Below, in pieces: positions 49,869 to 59,905 of a stretch of 64,000 nucleotides of DNA. The DNA is taken from assembly GCA_002633025.1 (NCBI GenBank), contig NMRB01000005.1:420033-484032 (forward strand). The letters are read 5' to 3'. The notes beneath the pieces are model-generated. The model searched no databases, had not been told where the DNA came from, and saw only the letters and a list, made by a program, of their open reading frames with translations. The number at the start of each line of letters is the position of its first letter. Positions within the stretch are counted from its first letter, which is position 1. The stretch is from Notospermus geniculatus (taxonomy: Eukaryota; Nemertea; Pilidiophora; Heteronemertea; Lineidae). Both the position numbers and the translations under genes were made by a program.

Positions 49869-50111
49869 TTATGCAAGGCATCTAGAAATATGACATGTTC
49901 AGTTGCCTGGAGGTGCTGTAAATAGGGTAATGATAGAAATCAGCTTGGATTTTTTGGTTGGTTCAAACCATACATGTATGTTCAAAGCTTCAATAATGTT
50001 TCTCAGAATCAAATACTGAAACCACACTTGAATTTATATTATATCGATGCACTGTAGATTCCCCTGTCTCATTGTTGATGATACATGTACTCTTGTCAAA
50101 GAATTCTTTCT

Positions 50112-51146
50112 TCATCCGTGGCAACAGAACATTTCGTAAACTTCTCGCCGAAACTGTGATCCGCTGAGACAGTAGAGTAAGAAATTAATCGAGTTGTTGA
50201 CATAAGTTATTAGGTAAGTCACAAAATATGCAAGGCGGAAACTTGCATTCTGTTGTGGAGTCATATTTGTAAAATCAGTCAGGTAATGTGCAATGAAGAA
50301 AATAAAAATCGGTGATGTCAATAACAGATAAACTAGGCTTACCGTTAACAGCATGTAGGTGATACTGGTAAGTTGTTGGTGTTTACTGTCTGCAGAGTCT
50401 GAAGCATGAAGATTCTGCATTTTTGTCCGTTTTCTATTGCTTTGTATGACTTTGTACATTATGGTACAGTTACAAAAGGCTATTATAAAAAAAGGTAGGC
50501 CTGTGTAAAATATCAATTCAATCCAAGTCCACACATGATTCCAAAATGTTATGTATGAAGAATCTGTTTTTAAAACGCAATGTCCTTCCTCATTTATGTG
50601 ATTAAAAAATAGAATGTGCCCATTAAGGATTGAAAGGAAAATGACAACAGTCAGGAGAACGATACCAGTAGATTTGCCTGTACAGATGACTCTTGCCTTT
50701 AATGGATACAACACTGTGATCCAACGTTCCACAGTTATCAGGACAAGGTTCCAGTTTGCAAATTGGCAAAGCATGTAGATACTGAATTGCTGAATCGGAC
50801 ATGAAAGGAGGGTCAGAGTTGTAAAATCAACAGTGAACGCATACGATACCCAGGATGTTAGGAGGCCCGTCAAGAGGATGGCTGTATCTGCTAAAGCAAG
50901 AGATACAAGTAAAATTCTTGTTGAATATTTGCCAAATCTTCTTGCAAGCAGAACAGTTATGGTCAAACTGTTGAAGAATATCCCAGGTATTATGATCACT
51001 GGTGGTACATATGTCCAAATTTGAATGTGAAGTCGTATCTGCCAGAAGACCACCCTGTTAGTCTTGCTTATTGCTGTTATTGAGTTAGAATCTGCAGCAC
51101 CGTCTTGATCAGAAGATGTTCCATAAGCGCTCATATTTACTGACAT
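50112..51146 (-). CDS. Rhodopsin-class GPCR paralogue 4, intronless
   Basis: 344 residues from MSVNMSAYGTSSDQDG. Seven hydrophobic segments, TM2 LALAD, TM3 after LSCPIQQF, ERW at the DRY position, second extracellular loop EEGHC, TM5 YTGLPFFIIAFCNCTIMYKV, TM7 NNSINFLLYCLSG and tail FRREVYEMFCCHG. The N-terminus has one NMS sequon. It sits 0.49 kb downstream of paralogue 5 with no exon-like module between them, unlike the other neighbours. Intact. Confidence 0.9.
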   Translation of the reverse strand: MSVNMSAYGTSSDQDGAADSNSITAISKTNRVVFWQIRLHIQIWTYVPPVIIIPGIFFNSLTITVLLARRFGKYSTRILLVSLALADTAILLTGLLTSWVSYAFTVDFTTLTLLSCPIQQFSIYMLCQFANWNLVLITVERWITVLYPLKARVICTGKSTGIVLLTVVIFLSILNGHILFFNHINEEGHCVLKTDSSYITFWNHVWTWIELIFYTGLPFFIIAFCNCTIMYKVIQSNRKRTKMQNLHASDSADSKHQQLTSITYMLLTVSLVYLLLTSPIFIFFIAHYLTDFTNMTPQQNASFRLAYFVTYLITYVNNSINFLLYCLSGSQFRREVYEMFCCHG

Positions 51147-51633
51147 TTACGTACTCCTGCTGAAATGACGTGATGTGACGTCAAATGCTGATTGTTGATT
51201 GTTGAATTCTACTGGACCTGCAACCTCAGTCAATGATGAGTGTGTTCAATGAAGGACTCGATTGACTGGCCCCAGCCTAGAGTTTAGGACGTTTTGAGTT
51301 ACTGATTTTGTCATGGCTACTACTTCTACTATTAAAGAAATGAGACTGCGAGTCGTATATCAGTTTGCAGAGTCTGCATGCATTCTATGGCCGTTTGAAC
51401 TTTGTACGTGATATACATGTAATGTGAACTGAGAGAGTGAAAAAAGCGGTGGCCATTATATAGCCATGGTAGCGGGGGGGGGGGGTAACATATCACGATA
51501 TGACTGCTCGTGGGGAGACATATCGAATCGTCACAAGGTCACATGATGTAAATGAGTCGATCATGTTCACAGAATTTTACTTGAAGTATGAGATTATACA
51601 CTGTAGATTTTCCTCCTGCCTCATTGTTTTTCT

Positions 51634-52656
51634 TCATCCTCGGCAGCAGAACATTTTGTAAACTTCTCGGCGAAACTGTGATCCACTGAGACAGTAAAGT
51701 AAGAAATTAATCGAATTGTTGACGTAACTAATTAAATAAGTCGCAGCATATGCGAGGTTGAAAATTGCATCCTGTTCTGGAGTTGGATTGTTGAAATCAG
51801 ACTGACCAAGTACGATGAAGAAAATTGAAAATGGTAAAGTCAATAGCAGATACACAAGGCTTACCGTTATAAGCATGTAAGTAATGCTAGTAAGTTGCTC
51901 ATGTTTCCCATCCACGGTGTCTGAAGTATTCTGCATTTTTGTCCGTTGTCTACTGCTTTGGATGACTCGGTACATTATGGTACAGTTACAAAAGGCTATT
52001 ATAAGAAAAGGTAGGCCTATGTAGGATAACATGTCTATCCAATACCACACACGGTGCCAAAAAATTTTATAAGAATCTGTTACAAAAATGCAGCGCCCTT
52101 CATCGTTAATTTGATTAAAAAATAGAATGTGCCCATTAAGAATTGAAAGGGAAATGACAACAGTCAGGAGAACGATACCAGTAGATTTGCCTGTGCAAAT
52201 GATTCTTGCCTTTAATGGATACAACACTGTGATCCAACGTTCCACAGTTATCAGGACAATGTTCCAGCTTGCAAAATGGCGGATGATATAAATACAAAAT
52301 AAATGAATCGGACATGAAAGGAGGGTCAGGGTTCGAAAGTCGACACTGAACGCATCCAGCACCCAGAGTCTTAGGAGGCCAGTCAAGAGGGCTGCCGTAT
52401 CTGCTAAAGCAAGCGATACAAGCAGAATTCTTGTTGAATGTTTGCCAAATTTTCTCCTCAGCAGAACAATTATGGTCAAACTGTTGAAGAATACTCCGAA
52501 TAATATGATCGATGGTGGTGCATATGTCCACAGTTGAATGCCAAGTTGTGTCTGCCAGAAGACCTCCCTGCTTGTCTTGGTTATCACTGTGGTTGAATCA
52601 GGATCGGGGCTGTCTCCGTCAGGAGATGTTCCGTACATGCTGAAATTTACTAACAT
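51634..52656 (-). CDS. Rhodopsin-class GPCR paralogue 5, intronless
   Basis: 340 residues if started at the ATG at 52656 (MLVNFSMYGTSPDGD), which aligns with the paralogue starts; an in-frame ATG 16 codons upstream sits in the minisatellite-derived 5' flank. TM3 begins LSCPIHLFCIYIIRHFASW, with ERW in place of DRY. The third loop is shorter (SSRQRTKMQNTSDT, lacking the HASDS segment) and TM7 is NNSINFLLYCLSG. It is the most diverged paralogue in the extracellular loops. Intact. Confidence 0.9.
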   Translation of the reverse strand: MLVNFSMYGTSPDGDSPDPDSTTVITKTSREVFWQTQLGIQLWTYAPPSIILFGVFFNSLTIIVLLRRKFGKHSTRILLVSLALADTAALLTGLLRLWVLDAFSVDFRTLTLLSCPIHLFCIYIIRHFASWNIVLITVERWITVLYPLKARIICTGKSTGIVLLTVVISLSILNGHILFFNQINDEGRCIFVTDSYKIFWHRVWYWIDMLSYIGLPFLIIAFCNCTIMYRVIQSSRQRTKMQNTSDTVDGKHEQLTSITYMLITVSLVYLLLTLPFSIFFIVLGQSDFNNPTPEQDAIFNLAYAATYLISYVNNSINFLLYCLSGSQFRREVYKMFCCRG

Positions 52657-52679
52657 TCTTTTCATTTTCTTCAATGATT

Positions 52680-53115
52680 TCTGTGATACTTGCCAAGTGC
52701 ACACTTCTCAAAGGCACACTTCTTGAATGATTTGTGATACTTGCCAAAGGCACACTTCTTGAATGATTTGTGATACTTGCCAAAGACACACTTCTTGTAT
52801 GAAATGATTTGTGATACTTGCCAAAGGCACACTTCTTGAATGATTTGTGATACTTGCCAAAGGCACACTTCTTGAATGGAATGATTTGTGATACTTGCCA
52901 AAGGCACACTTGAATAATCTGTGATACTTGCCAAAGGCACACTTCTTGAATGATTTGTGATACTTGCCAAAGACACACTTCTTGTATGGAATGATTTGTG
53001 ATTCTTGCCAAAGGCACACTTGAATAATCTGTGATACTTGCCAAATGCACACTTCTTGAATGATTTGTGATACTTGCCAAAGGCACACTTCTTGAATGAT
53101 CTGTGATACTTGTCA
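52680..53115. repeat. Minisatellite, 36-bp unit, about 12 copies, at the 5' end of GPCR 5
   Basis: The unit is cttcttgaatgatttgtgat followed by acttgccaaaggcaca, with some units shortened or extended by 5-6 bases. Because 36 is a multiple of three, long frames stay open on the minus strand. On the GPCR-sense strand each unit contains 'ggcaagtatcaca', which in some units ends CACAG, like a splice acceptor. Single or few copies of the same unit lie 5' of GPCRs 1, 2 and 3. Confidence 0.9.
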
Positions 53116-53551
53116 AGTGCACAGTTCCATAAAGCTCTACATGCCTGTCAAGTCTCTTTTTGGATTGACGAAAGAGAGAGTGAACTACATGTAAACCTTT
53201 TGCTGAATCAAGGTGCAACAAGACGAACTAAAACATGGGGATGACGCAGACAAATACGACTACTGCATTGCAGCAGCTGTAATATTTCACAAGAGTTATG
53301 AATCGTCCATTTAATATTGGAGCTGATGATCTGCCTGTTGGTTTACTCTGCGAATTGCACATCATGTCGTGGCCTTAGTTTCATACTCAAGACGCTCCAT
53401 CGAAATGCCTTTGCAATCGGTCAACAGAGTCCCACAGAGCAACAGAACACCCCAGCAGGTGCTGCCCTCTGTCTAATGCTGGCAAAACTATCTGCAACAA
53501 ATAGGAGAATGTGGCCCTTCAACTCTTGTTCCTTTGCCAGTGGTACATGTA

Positions 53552-53775
53552 CTGTAAAGCAGGAAACTTTCGTGTGCAGGAAATTTTCGCGAGAGTGTAG
53601 GCCTATGAGTCGCGAAAATTTCCTGTCGCGAATATAAATACACGCAAGTGATATAATGGTCCGTGAAAAAAACCCTGAAATAATGGCAGAGACTCGTGAA
53701 AATATCCTGCTGCGAATATGTCTATAATTCTTGATTCGCGAACATTTCCAGCCGCAAAATTATCTTGCTTTACAG
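53552..53775. mobile_element. TA-flanked MITE, ~224 bp
   Basis: Ends CTGTAAAGCA and TGCTTTACAG style inverted repeats (ctgtaaagc.../...gctttacag) are flanked by TA on both sides. The interior has repeated gcgaaaatttcc/gcgaatat motifs. No coding. Confidence 0.65.
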
Positions 53776-54137
53776 TATTTGATAAGTTTACAGAAGAGTC
53801 ATAGCTTATATCAAGTCACCGGTCGTGCTATCTTGAAATCTGTGGAAACGATTTGATATTCTGCATGATCTGTGGCCCTTGTCTAAGTGTTATCATTTAG
53901 GCTCCAATACGTGTTGGTTTCTTGCTCTATTGCCAGATGGCACCATAACTTAGCCTCTAGTCTGAACTTCTTTAGTGTAGAAGTCGGGGACTAGAGATGG
54001 GTCAAGGCATCATTTGGCATGAGAGCCTCTGGTGCCATGATCATCACGTACCACTAACACTATCCCTATGACAACCGGTGGGGCCTATCCTACAAGACAA
54101 GGTGCGCCAAAAAGTGATCACAGTCCTGCGGGCCTGT

Positions 54138-54250
54138 ATGCATAAAGCTGGAATAAGCTTATTCCAGGTATAACCTAGCTAACGTTATAATGTGAAGCTG
54201 TTGGCCTACCTGGAATAAGCTTATTCCACCTTATATGCATACGGGCCCAG
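54138..54250. mobile_element. Hairpin element with ggaataagcttattcc palindromes
   Basis: The ends gggcctgtatgcataaa and tatgcatacgggccc are inverted. Each arm contains the 16-bp palindrome ggaataagcttattcc. About 113 bp, non-coding. Confidence 0.75.
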
Positions 54251-54491
54251 AAGTATAACCTTACTGATGTAAAACCTTTTTGAGACACTGTACAGTAATG
54301 ATACTGCTGTAAATCAACACTCTGGATGCGTTTTGAAGTTCTTTCTAATTCAGCCTGTCAAGCCCATGATGATCCCAAACACTTGAGAACTTGCAATCAC
54401 TGCTGCATGTTCAGCCTCTTCTAAAACTAGCGTTGTTTCGTTTGAACAAATGTTAATGCAGTCTCCTCTCTACTTGGACAAGTGTTTAAAA

Positions 54492-54702
54492 CCTGCCGCA
54501 CACTGGAGCTATCTGCTGAGCAAAAAGTCATTCAAGACCGTTTGCTCAGCAGATAGCTCACCGAAAAATACGCGCACACGCAAGCTTTCTGCCTCGCGAG
54601 GCAAAAAACTCACCGAAATTACGCGCACACGCGAGCTATCTGCTGAGCAAACGGTCTCGAATGACTTTTTGCTCAGCAGATGGCTCCAGTATGCGGCAGG
54701 CT
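54492..54702. mobile_element. Foldback element with ctatctgctgagcaaa arms
   Basis: The outer ends gcctgccgcacactggagc and gctccagtatgcggcaggc are inverted, as are the inner blocks tgctgagcaaaaagtcatt/aatgactttttgctcagca. A gcctcgcgaggc palindrome lies at the centre. Non-coding. Confidence 0.8.
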
Positions 54703-55157
54703 TAACCTAGAACTGCATCACCATTCATGGACAAGTGTTCAGCCTACTCTGGGAGAACTGACATAGTTATATGTGGACAAGTGTTGAACCAACCTAGAAC
54801 TCGCATCACTTTCATGGACAAGTGTTTAACCTGGCATCACTTACAAGGAGGAAGCGTTCAGCATGCTCTAGAACTAGCATCACGAATGTGGACAAGTGTT
54901 CAACCTACTTGAGAACCAGCATCCACTACTGCATGGACAAGTGTTCAGTCGATCTAGAACTGCATGGACAAGTGTTCAGCTTCCTCCAAAACTAGCGTCA
55001 CCTCCGCGGACAAGTGCTCAGCTTATTCTAGAACTACATTAGCGTCGCATGATGTGTAGAAGTGTTCAGCCTACTCAAGAACTAGCATCACTACTGCGTG
55101 GACAAGTGGACCAATCTCAGTAATGACACGAGATCTGCGGCGTCTGTTACTCAAACT

Positions 55158-55256
55158 TCATGTGATGAACTGAAGAGTTACTGTCACAGACCCAGCTCCT
55201 GCAATGATGGTGTTGTCATTATCCTGATGATTTTGACCATCACCGCTGCAAGGCAT
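55158..55256 (-). pseudogene. Duplicated exon-like module, copy 5, diverged and truncated
   Basis: The ATG at 55256 begins MPCSGDGQNHQDNDNTIIAG and continues SVTVTLQFIT before a TGA at 55158-55160. The start, the DNDN block and TV.LQ are shared with the other copies, but the donor-like site is lost (cattactgag). It marks the 5' edge of the GPCR array. Confidence 0.4.
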
Positions 55257-55522
55257 CCAGAAATATGACATGTTCAGTTGCCCGGAGGTAGATGATGACA
55301 GAAATTAGATACCATTTTTTTCATGGGTAATCAAAACTTCAAACCTTCATTATTTTTCAGAGTCAATGTTGAAACCATATTCAGCAATTATGCACTGTAT
55401 ATTTCACTTGGCTTCTTGTGTATCAAACAACGATATTTCATTTTGTAGGTGTGGGGGGGGGGGATCCTTTGGAAATGAATGTGAAGTTTTTGGGACACTC
55501 TCTATATTACAAACACACCAAC

Positions 55523-55606
55523 CATTCATTCATTCATTCATTCATTCATTCATTCATTCATTCATTCATTCATTCATTCATTCATTCATTCATTCATTCA
55601 TTCATC
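55523..55606. repeat. (CATT)n microsatellite, about 21 copies
   Basis: An uninterrupted tetranucleotide run. Reading frames through it encode FIHS repeats and are not genes. Confidence 0.97.
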
Positions 55607-57060
55607 TGTGGATTTGTTACATGCCCTTACTCCTTAGTTCACTTTCCATCTCATTATGTCCATTCTCCAAACGCAAGGTATTGAATCCTAATTCAATCCA
55701 TCGTAGGGTAGAAAGGGACTATTTCTGGTTGAAATCCAATGGAGATGTATGAATCTGTAGCTAGCTCACAAAACACACTTCATGTTGACATAATTATACC
55801 CGTGTTGGAGATTGATGACCAACTTGTTCTCCTGCTGTTTTGCTAAAGAATTACAAATTGGTGATTAAGGGCTCCTGGGACCCTTACCCATTCATCTGGG
55901 GTGTACCGGTACTTGTCTTGATTAGAGACCCTCTTCCACCTGACAACCACTCATGCTGTTGATTCTCTGCCTGCTTATCTTGAAAGATCTCTGAACAAAA
56001 CCAAGAGATCCACTTGATGAGATGGGTGTTGGCAAGAACATCAGAAAAGTATGCCGACCTCGATGTTGTTCTGCTAAGGGAAGACTCTCTAGATGAACTT
56101 CAAGGATTCAGTAGGCTGGTTGCCGCTGATAGAGAAGGCCTTCCAATCTACCTCCATGGTTCGCCCTTCAACTACGCTGCCTTTCATTAAGGGAAGGAGT
56201 GATGGAATGCTTGTCAGGGCAAGAGGGTTGGCCGCCAATGGAAGAATTCAAAATATCTAAAAAGGGAGGAGTTTCCAGATTAACTTTCAAGCCTTTAGGA
56301 TTGTGCACCTGTATACATGTATCAATCTTGCTGTCAGTTGTTCAGTGTCCACTCATTCCACTCACCACTTTCCACACTAACACCAAAAACAACTCAAAGA
56401 ATGATTTCGCAGGTCAGCCTTGGGCTGTTTACACAAAAGAAATAATTAAAACAACAGCATAACTCCTGAGAAAATTTGTCATTTCATTGTTGGTGTATTG
56501 TTTTTGTTGTTGTTCCAATGTTATCCTACCAGAGCAAGTGACACCTTGATGGCGGTTGACCAGAGGAAATAGACTTTTTGACAGCGATATTAATGTTGTT
56601 GTTAGTAGAATGGAAGTGAGGGCAAACATGCTTATATTCAAAGGAAGCATGTTTTCTTTAAAATATTTGCAAAGTTTGTGCCCTGGGGTCGTGGCGGCTA
56701 GGCCTGGTATAAACATGAGGTAAAGAGAGATTTTAGCCATAATCTGTAAAGCCGTTCGCACAGCCCACATGTTTTGAACGTTAATCTATTTTGAGATTTC
56801 AGTCTTATTTCTTACTTTGGAATATATGCCAAATAGCTGGATTGATGTCTTCTGGACCCCTATCCATAGGGGGTGTAATGCTCTTTTATTGCTGTTTAGT
56901 CTTTTTGTAAGGGATTTAACTGGGATCTTGCCAAGGATTCATCTCTCAATGGCATTATCTTGCAAAGGAATGTGTCTGGGGAAAACTTGTCATGCTTGCT
57001 GTGTTTTGTTTACCTTGGGAAGTTTATAAAGTGTTGTCAGCTTCCGTTATTTGTCCACAG
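55607..57060. other. Non-coding stretch before the large myosin exon
   Basis: I find no exon with good splice borders. The open frames at 56199-56462 and 56429-56770 lack supporting signals. It is most likely intron or 5' flank of the myosin gene. Confidence 0.45.
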
Positions 57061-57067
57061 GATTGCG

Positions 57068-59324
57068 ATGGCCAGAGTTGCAGCCCCTAAAAGAACCTCT
57101 TTGACTTACTTGAATAGTTCTGACAACTGGAATCCTTACAATTACACCAGGGGAAATCATTCACCTCCTAGAGTGGAATCAGAAAAGCTTGACCCTGAAG
57201 GAGGAGGTGTGGTTCTTTATCCTCTCCTGGCAGACCCTGAATACCCCTTAGAATTTGACCAGTGCTCAAAGGGGTCTGAATGTACTGATGCTTCAAGGTG
57301 TACGCTGTGTTGTCCTGAATGCAACCTGTTCTTCCAGCATTCAGGTGGAGTACTTGACAACGGCAATCCGTCTGCTCGCCACCTTCCTCAGAATTCTCAT
57401 GCACAGCAACAGGTGGAAACCGTGAGAAATGTGGTGTGTCTCTTCCAGGAAAAGAGTGACGAAGGTGGAGTTAGTGAATATTCTGAAGGACAAATTTGCG
57501 ATCCTGGTGAAGAAATAACCCATGAACCTCTGGCAACTTTGGATGTGGCCCAGACAACATCAAGTTTCATGAACCAACCTCCTGAAATCAAACATCTGGA
57601 TTACCCTGAAAAGTTTTTCAAGGAAAAGTCCCAACAATTGAGGAGAGATAAAGATTCTTGGTTGAGATGTCAAAGTGAGGAGACAGGTAGCAGTAGGAGG
57701 GAGAGAGGAGTTGACAGCAAAGCTTTAGTTGAACATTCTGTCAATGAAAATTCTGACATGGCCCAAGCCAAGCCAAAGGATTACGTCGTTGTTAAAACTC
57801 CACCTCTGACAGGCACTTACGGGAGGGACAAGACATCAGACAAGCTAGGCCCTGTTCGAAGCAGCAGATCAAGTAATTACTGGGATTTGTTGGGGGTTAA
57901 TCGGCAGGGAGAGCTTGGGCTAAGCCGTTGTGGTATGCCAAGCCAAACACAACAATTTTACCAACAGCATTGTGATTATAAACTAACCTGTGGCTTGAGG
58001 GCCAGTGACCTTGTTGGATCAACTACTGCCATATTACCTTTAGACTCCAGGGATAGAAGAAGCCTTGACTTGAGTCTACTCTCGTTCGAACAGGACAGAT
58101 GGGAAGAACAGCGGACCAGCAGTTATCATGAGAGATCAACGCAGGGTTGGAGTCCTTGTGTTAGCTTTCGTTCTCACTTGCCTCATGAGCAGGATTACGA
58201 CATGGGAGATACACCGCATCGCACAAGTCGGGAGAAGGCGATGTCAGGATCTGGTGATACATACAGTGATGTTATTTCTGTCAATGGGGTAAAGTTGAGG
58301 AGAATGACGAATGGTGGAAGTCCGCCACCTGGTGGGACGCATTCGAAACATTGTCAATACCCACGGGTTTCCACACTGTCAGGTAACGGGGATTATGTGT
58401 ATATGGGTGGATCGTCAGCAAGGAATCCTAGTTCAGGTGGCAGGACAAAGTCAACGCGTGACGGGAATGGGATTTACGATGTGTCACAGAGGTCAGATGA
58501 TTATCAGGACATGTACAAAGATTACGTCCCTGTCAATTCAAAACAAGAGGAAAAGTCAAAACTTTCATCTTGGAATAAGAAATGTGTGCGTCCTATTCAG
58601 TATCTGAAGGAGTCATTGGCAAATCGAACAAAATATGCCAAAGTGAGTTACTCTTCGTACGACGACATGTTGGATGGGGACGAGGATTATCAGTATCTCC
58701 CGTCACGGGTACCGATGGCCAGTCGCATCACCGAACTTAAAGCCCGGTTACTGCATCCCAATCAGAAGGAAAAACCACCGAATTATGAGGAGTCGAAGGG
58801 TGAAAATTATACCGGGGCGGCTGGTATCAGGCGAAGGCTGAACAAAAGAGGGCACTTGCATCGGCGAGCTAAATCTGAGGGTGATGGGTTATTTCTCCTT
58901 GGCCACTATGAAGATGAGGATATGTATTCTCCTCAGAGGAGGAGGTCGATAGAAGTTGCCCGCAAAGGTAGCGGAAACTATGAAGATATCATGAACATTT
59001 ACACTGGGGCAGACTTCAAGTACCCACGGGTGAAAGACTATGAGGATTTCTCTATTTGTCAGCAGTATGCTCTGGCAGCTAAACAAGCAAATACGCCAGA
59101 AGTGGGTAGGAGACCGTGGGATTCAGCAAGCATTGGTGGAATTTCCTTGAACAGTAGTCGGGTGGACCAGGCATTGCCGGATGGATTTTACACCAGGTCA
59201 TCAAGTTTGGTCAGCACGAGCCACCAAAGTGTTGGCAGCCACACCCACTCTCAGAACACCAGTAATGATCAGGGGAATAGCAGTCTGTGTAATGTCAGTT
59301 TGCATTTTGGGGATGTCAGCCAAG
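57068..59324 (+). CDS. Unconventional myosin, large exon encoding a ~750-residue N-terminal extension
   Basis: The exon starts after acceptor ttatttgtccacag (57060). The ATG at 57068 has good context (gcgATGG) and could be a start, or an internal Met if joined to upstream exons. The frame is open to CAA G|gtatgc at 59324 (phase 1), which joins the next exon at 59906. The product is hydrophilic and Ser/Asp/Arg/Tyr rich, with no fold I recognise. Features: a Cys cluster (C-x5-C-x5-C-x2-CC-x2-C, about 57265-57325), three YxxM motifs (YVYM 58394-58405, YQDM 58502-58513, YDDM 58658-58669), and further acidic Tyr motifs (NYEDI, DYEDF, DYQYLP). The segment probably acts as a phosphorylated docking region in front of the motor (inference). 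Confidence 0.85.
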
Positions 59325-59905
59325 GTATGCATCAGTTCGTTGAGGTTCACAGTTCGTGGTTTTCTGTGGATTTTACAACACTTGGTCGCTTCCAGCACGC
59401 CACGTACTTGCAGAATCCTTACACTAGGCAACTACCGGTACTGTTTCGAAGCTTATTTTCCCTTTAACATATTTCCTATTCGTCGTTTGGTATGAAGGTT
59501 TTCTGTCAGCTCTGATCCACTCAAGAATGTCGTCCACTTTAATCCATGATCAGTGAAAGCAAGTTTGTGGATAGGATTTGCTTCACCATTGGATCCAAGA
59601 TTTAACACTTTTGTGGATTCCTCGGAGGGTTATACCCTTATTAGGCTGACCAATCATAAACCCCCTTGTGGCCAAATACTCCTCGATGTCAAGATTAAGC
59701 CTGGCGTTGTCACATTTTACGCTGCTTTTGAGTTAGGCCTATTATTGAGGCATGTCCTTTGAAAATGACGAGCCACATTCTCCGCATGTCACTGTTTTCT
59801 ATCATTTCTGAGTTACAGCTTCCCGGTTTGCACACATTTGAACCATGGGCTTGACATACATTGCGACATCACATCAAGAATGAATCCATTCCTTGTTACT
59901 TTCAG

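Larger units (their letters stand above)
48410..49890. repeat. Duplicated segment split by an assembly gap
   Basis: The segment 48410-48810 (starting gcctactccagactggcatc) recurs at 49468-49890, immediately after a run of 310 Ns. Each copy ends with the exon-like module. A receptor gene or part of one could be missing inside the gap, or the two copies could be unmerged haplotypes. Confidence 0.8.

Noticed and set aside
52619-53221. 200-codon minus-strand open frame overlapping the GPCR 5 start
   Set aside because: It is created by the 36-bp minisatellite (period divisible by three) and has no composition or splice support.
55366-55752. Open frames with FIHS repeats
   Set aside because: Pure translation of the (CATT)n microsatellite.
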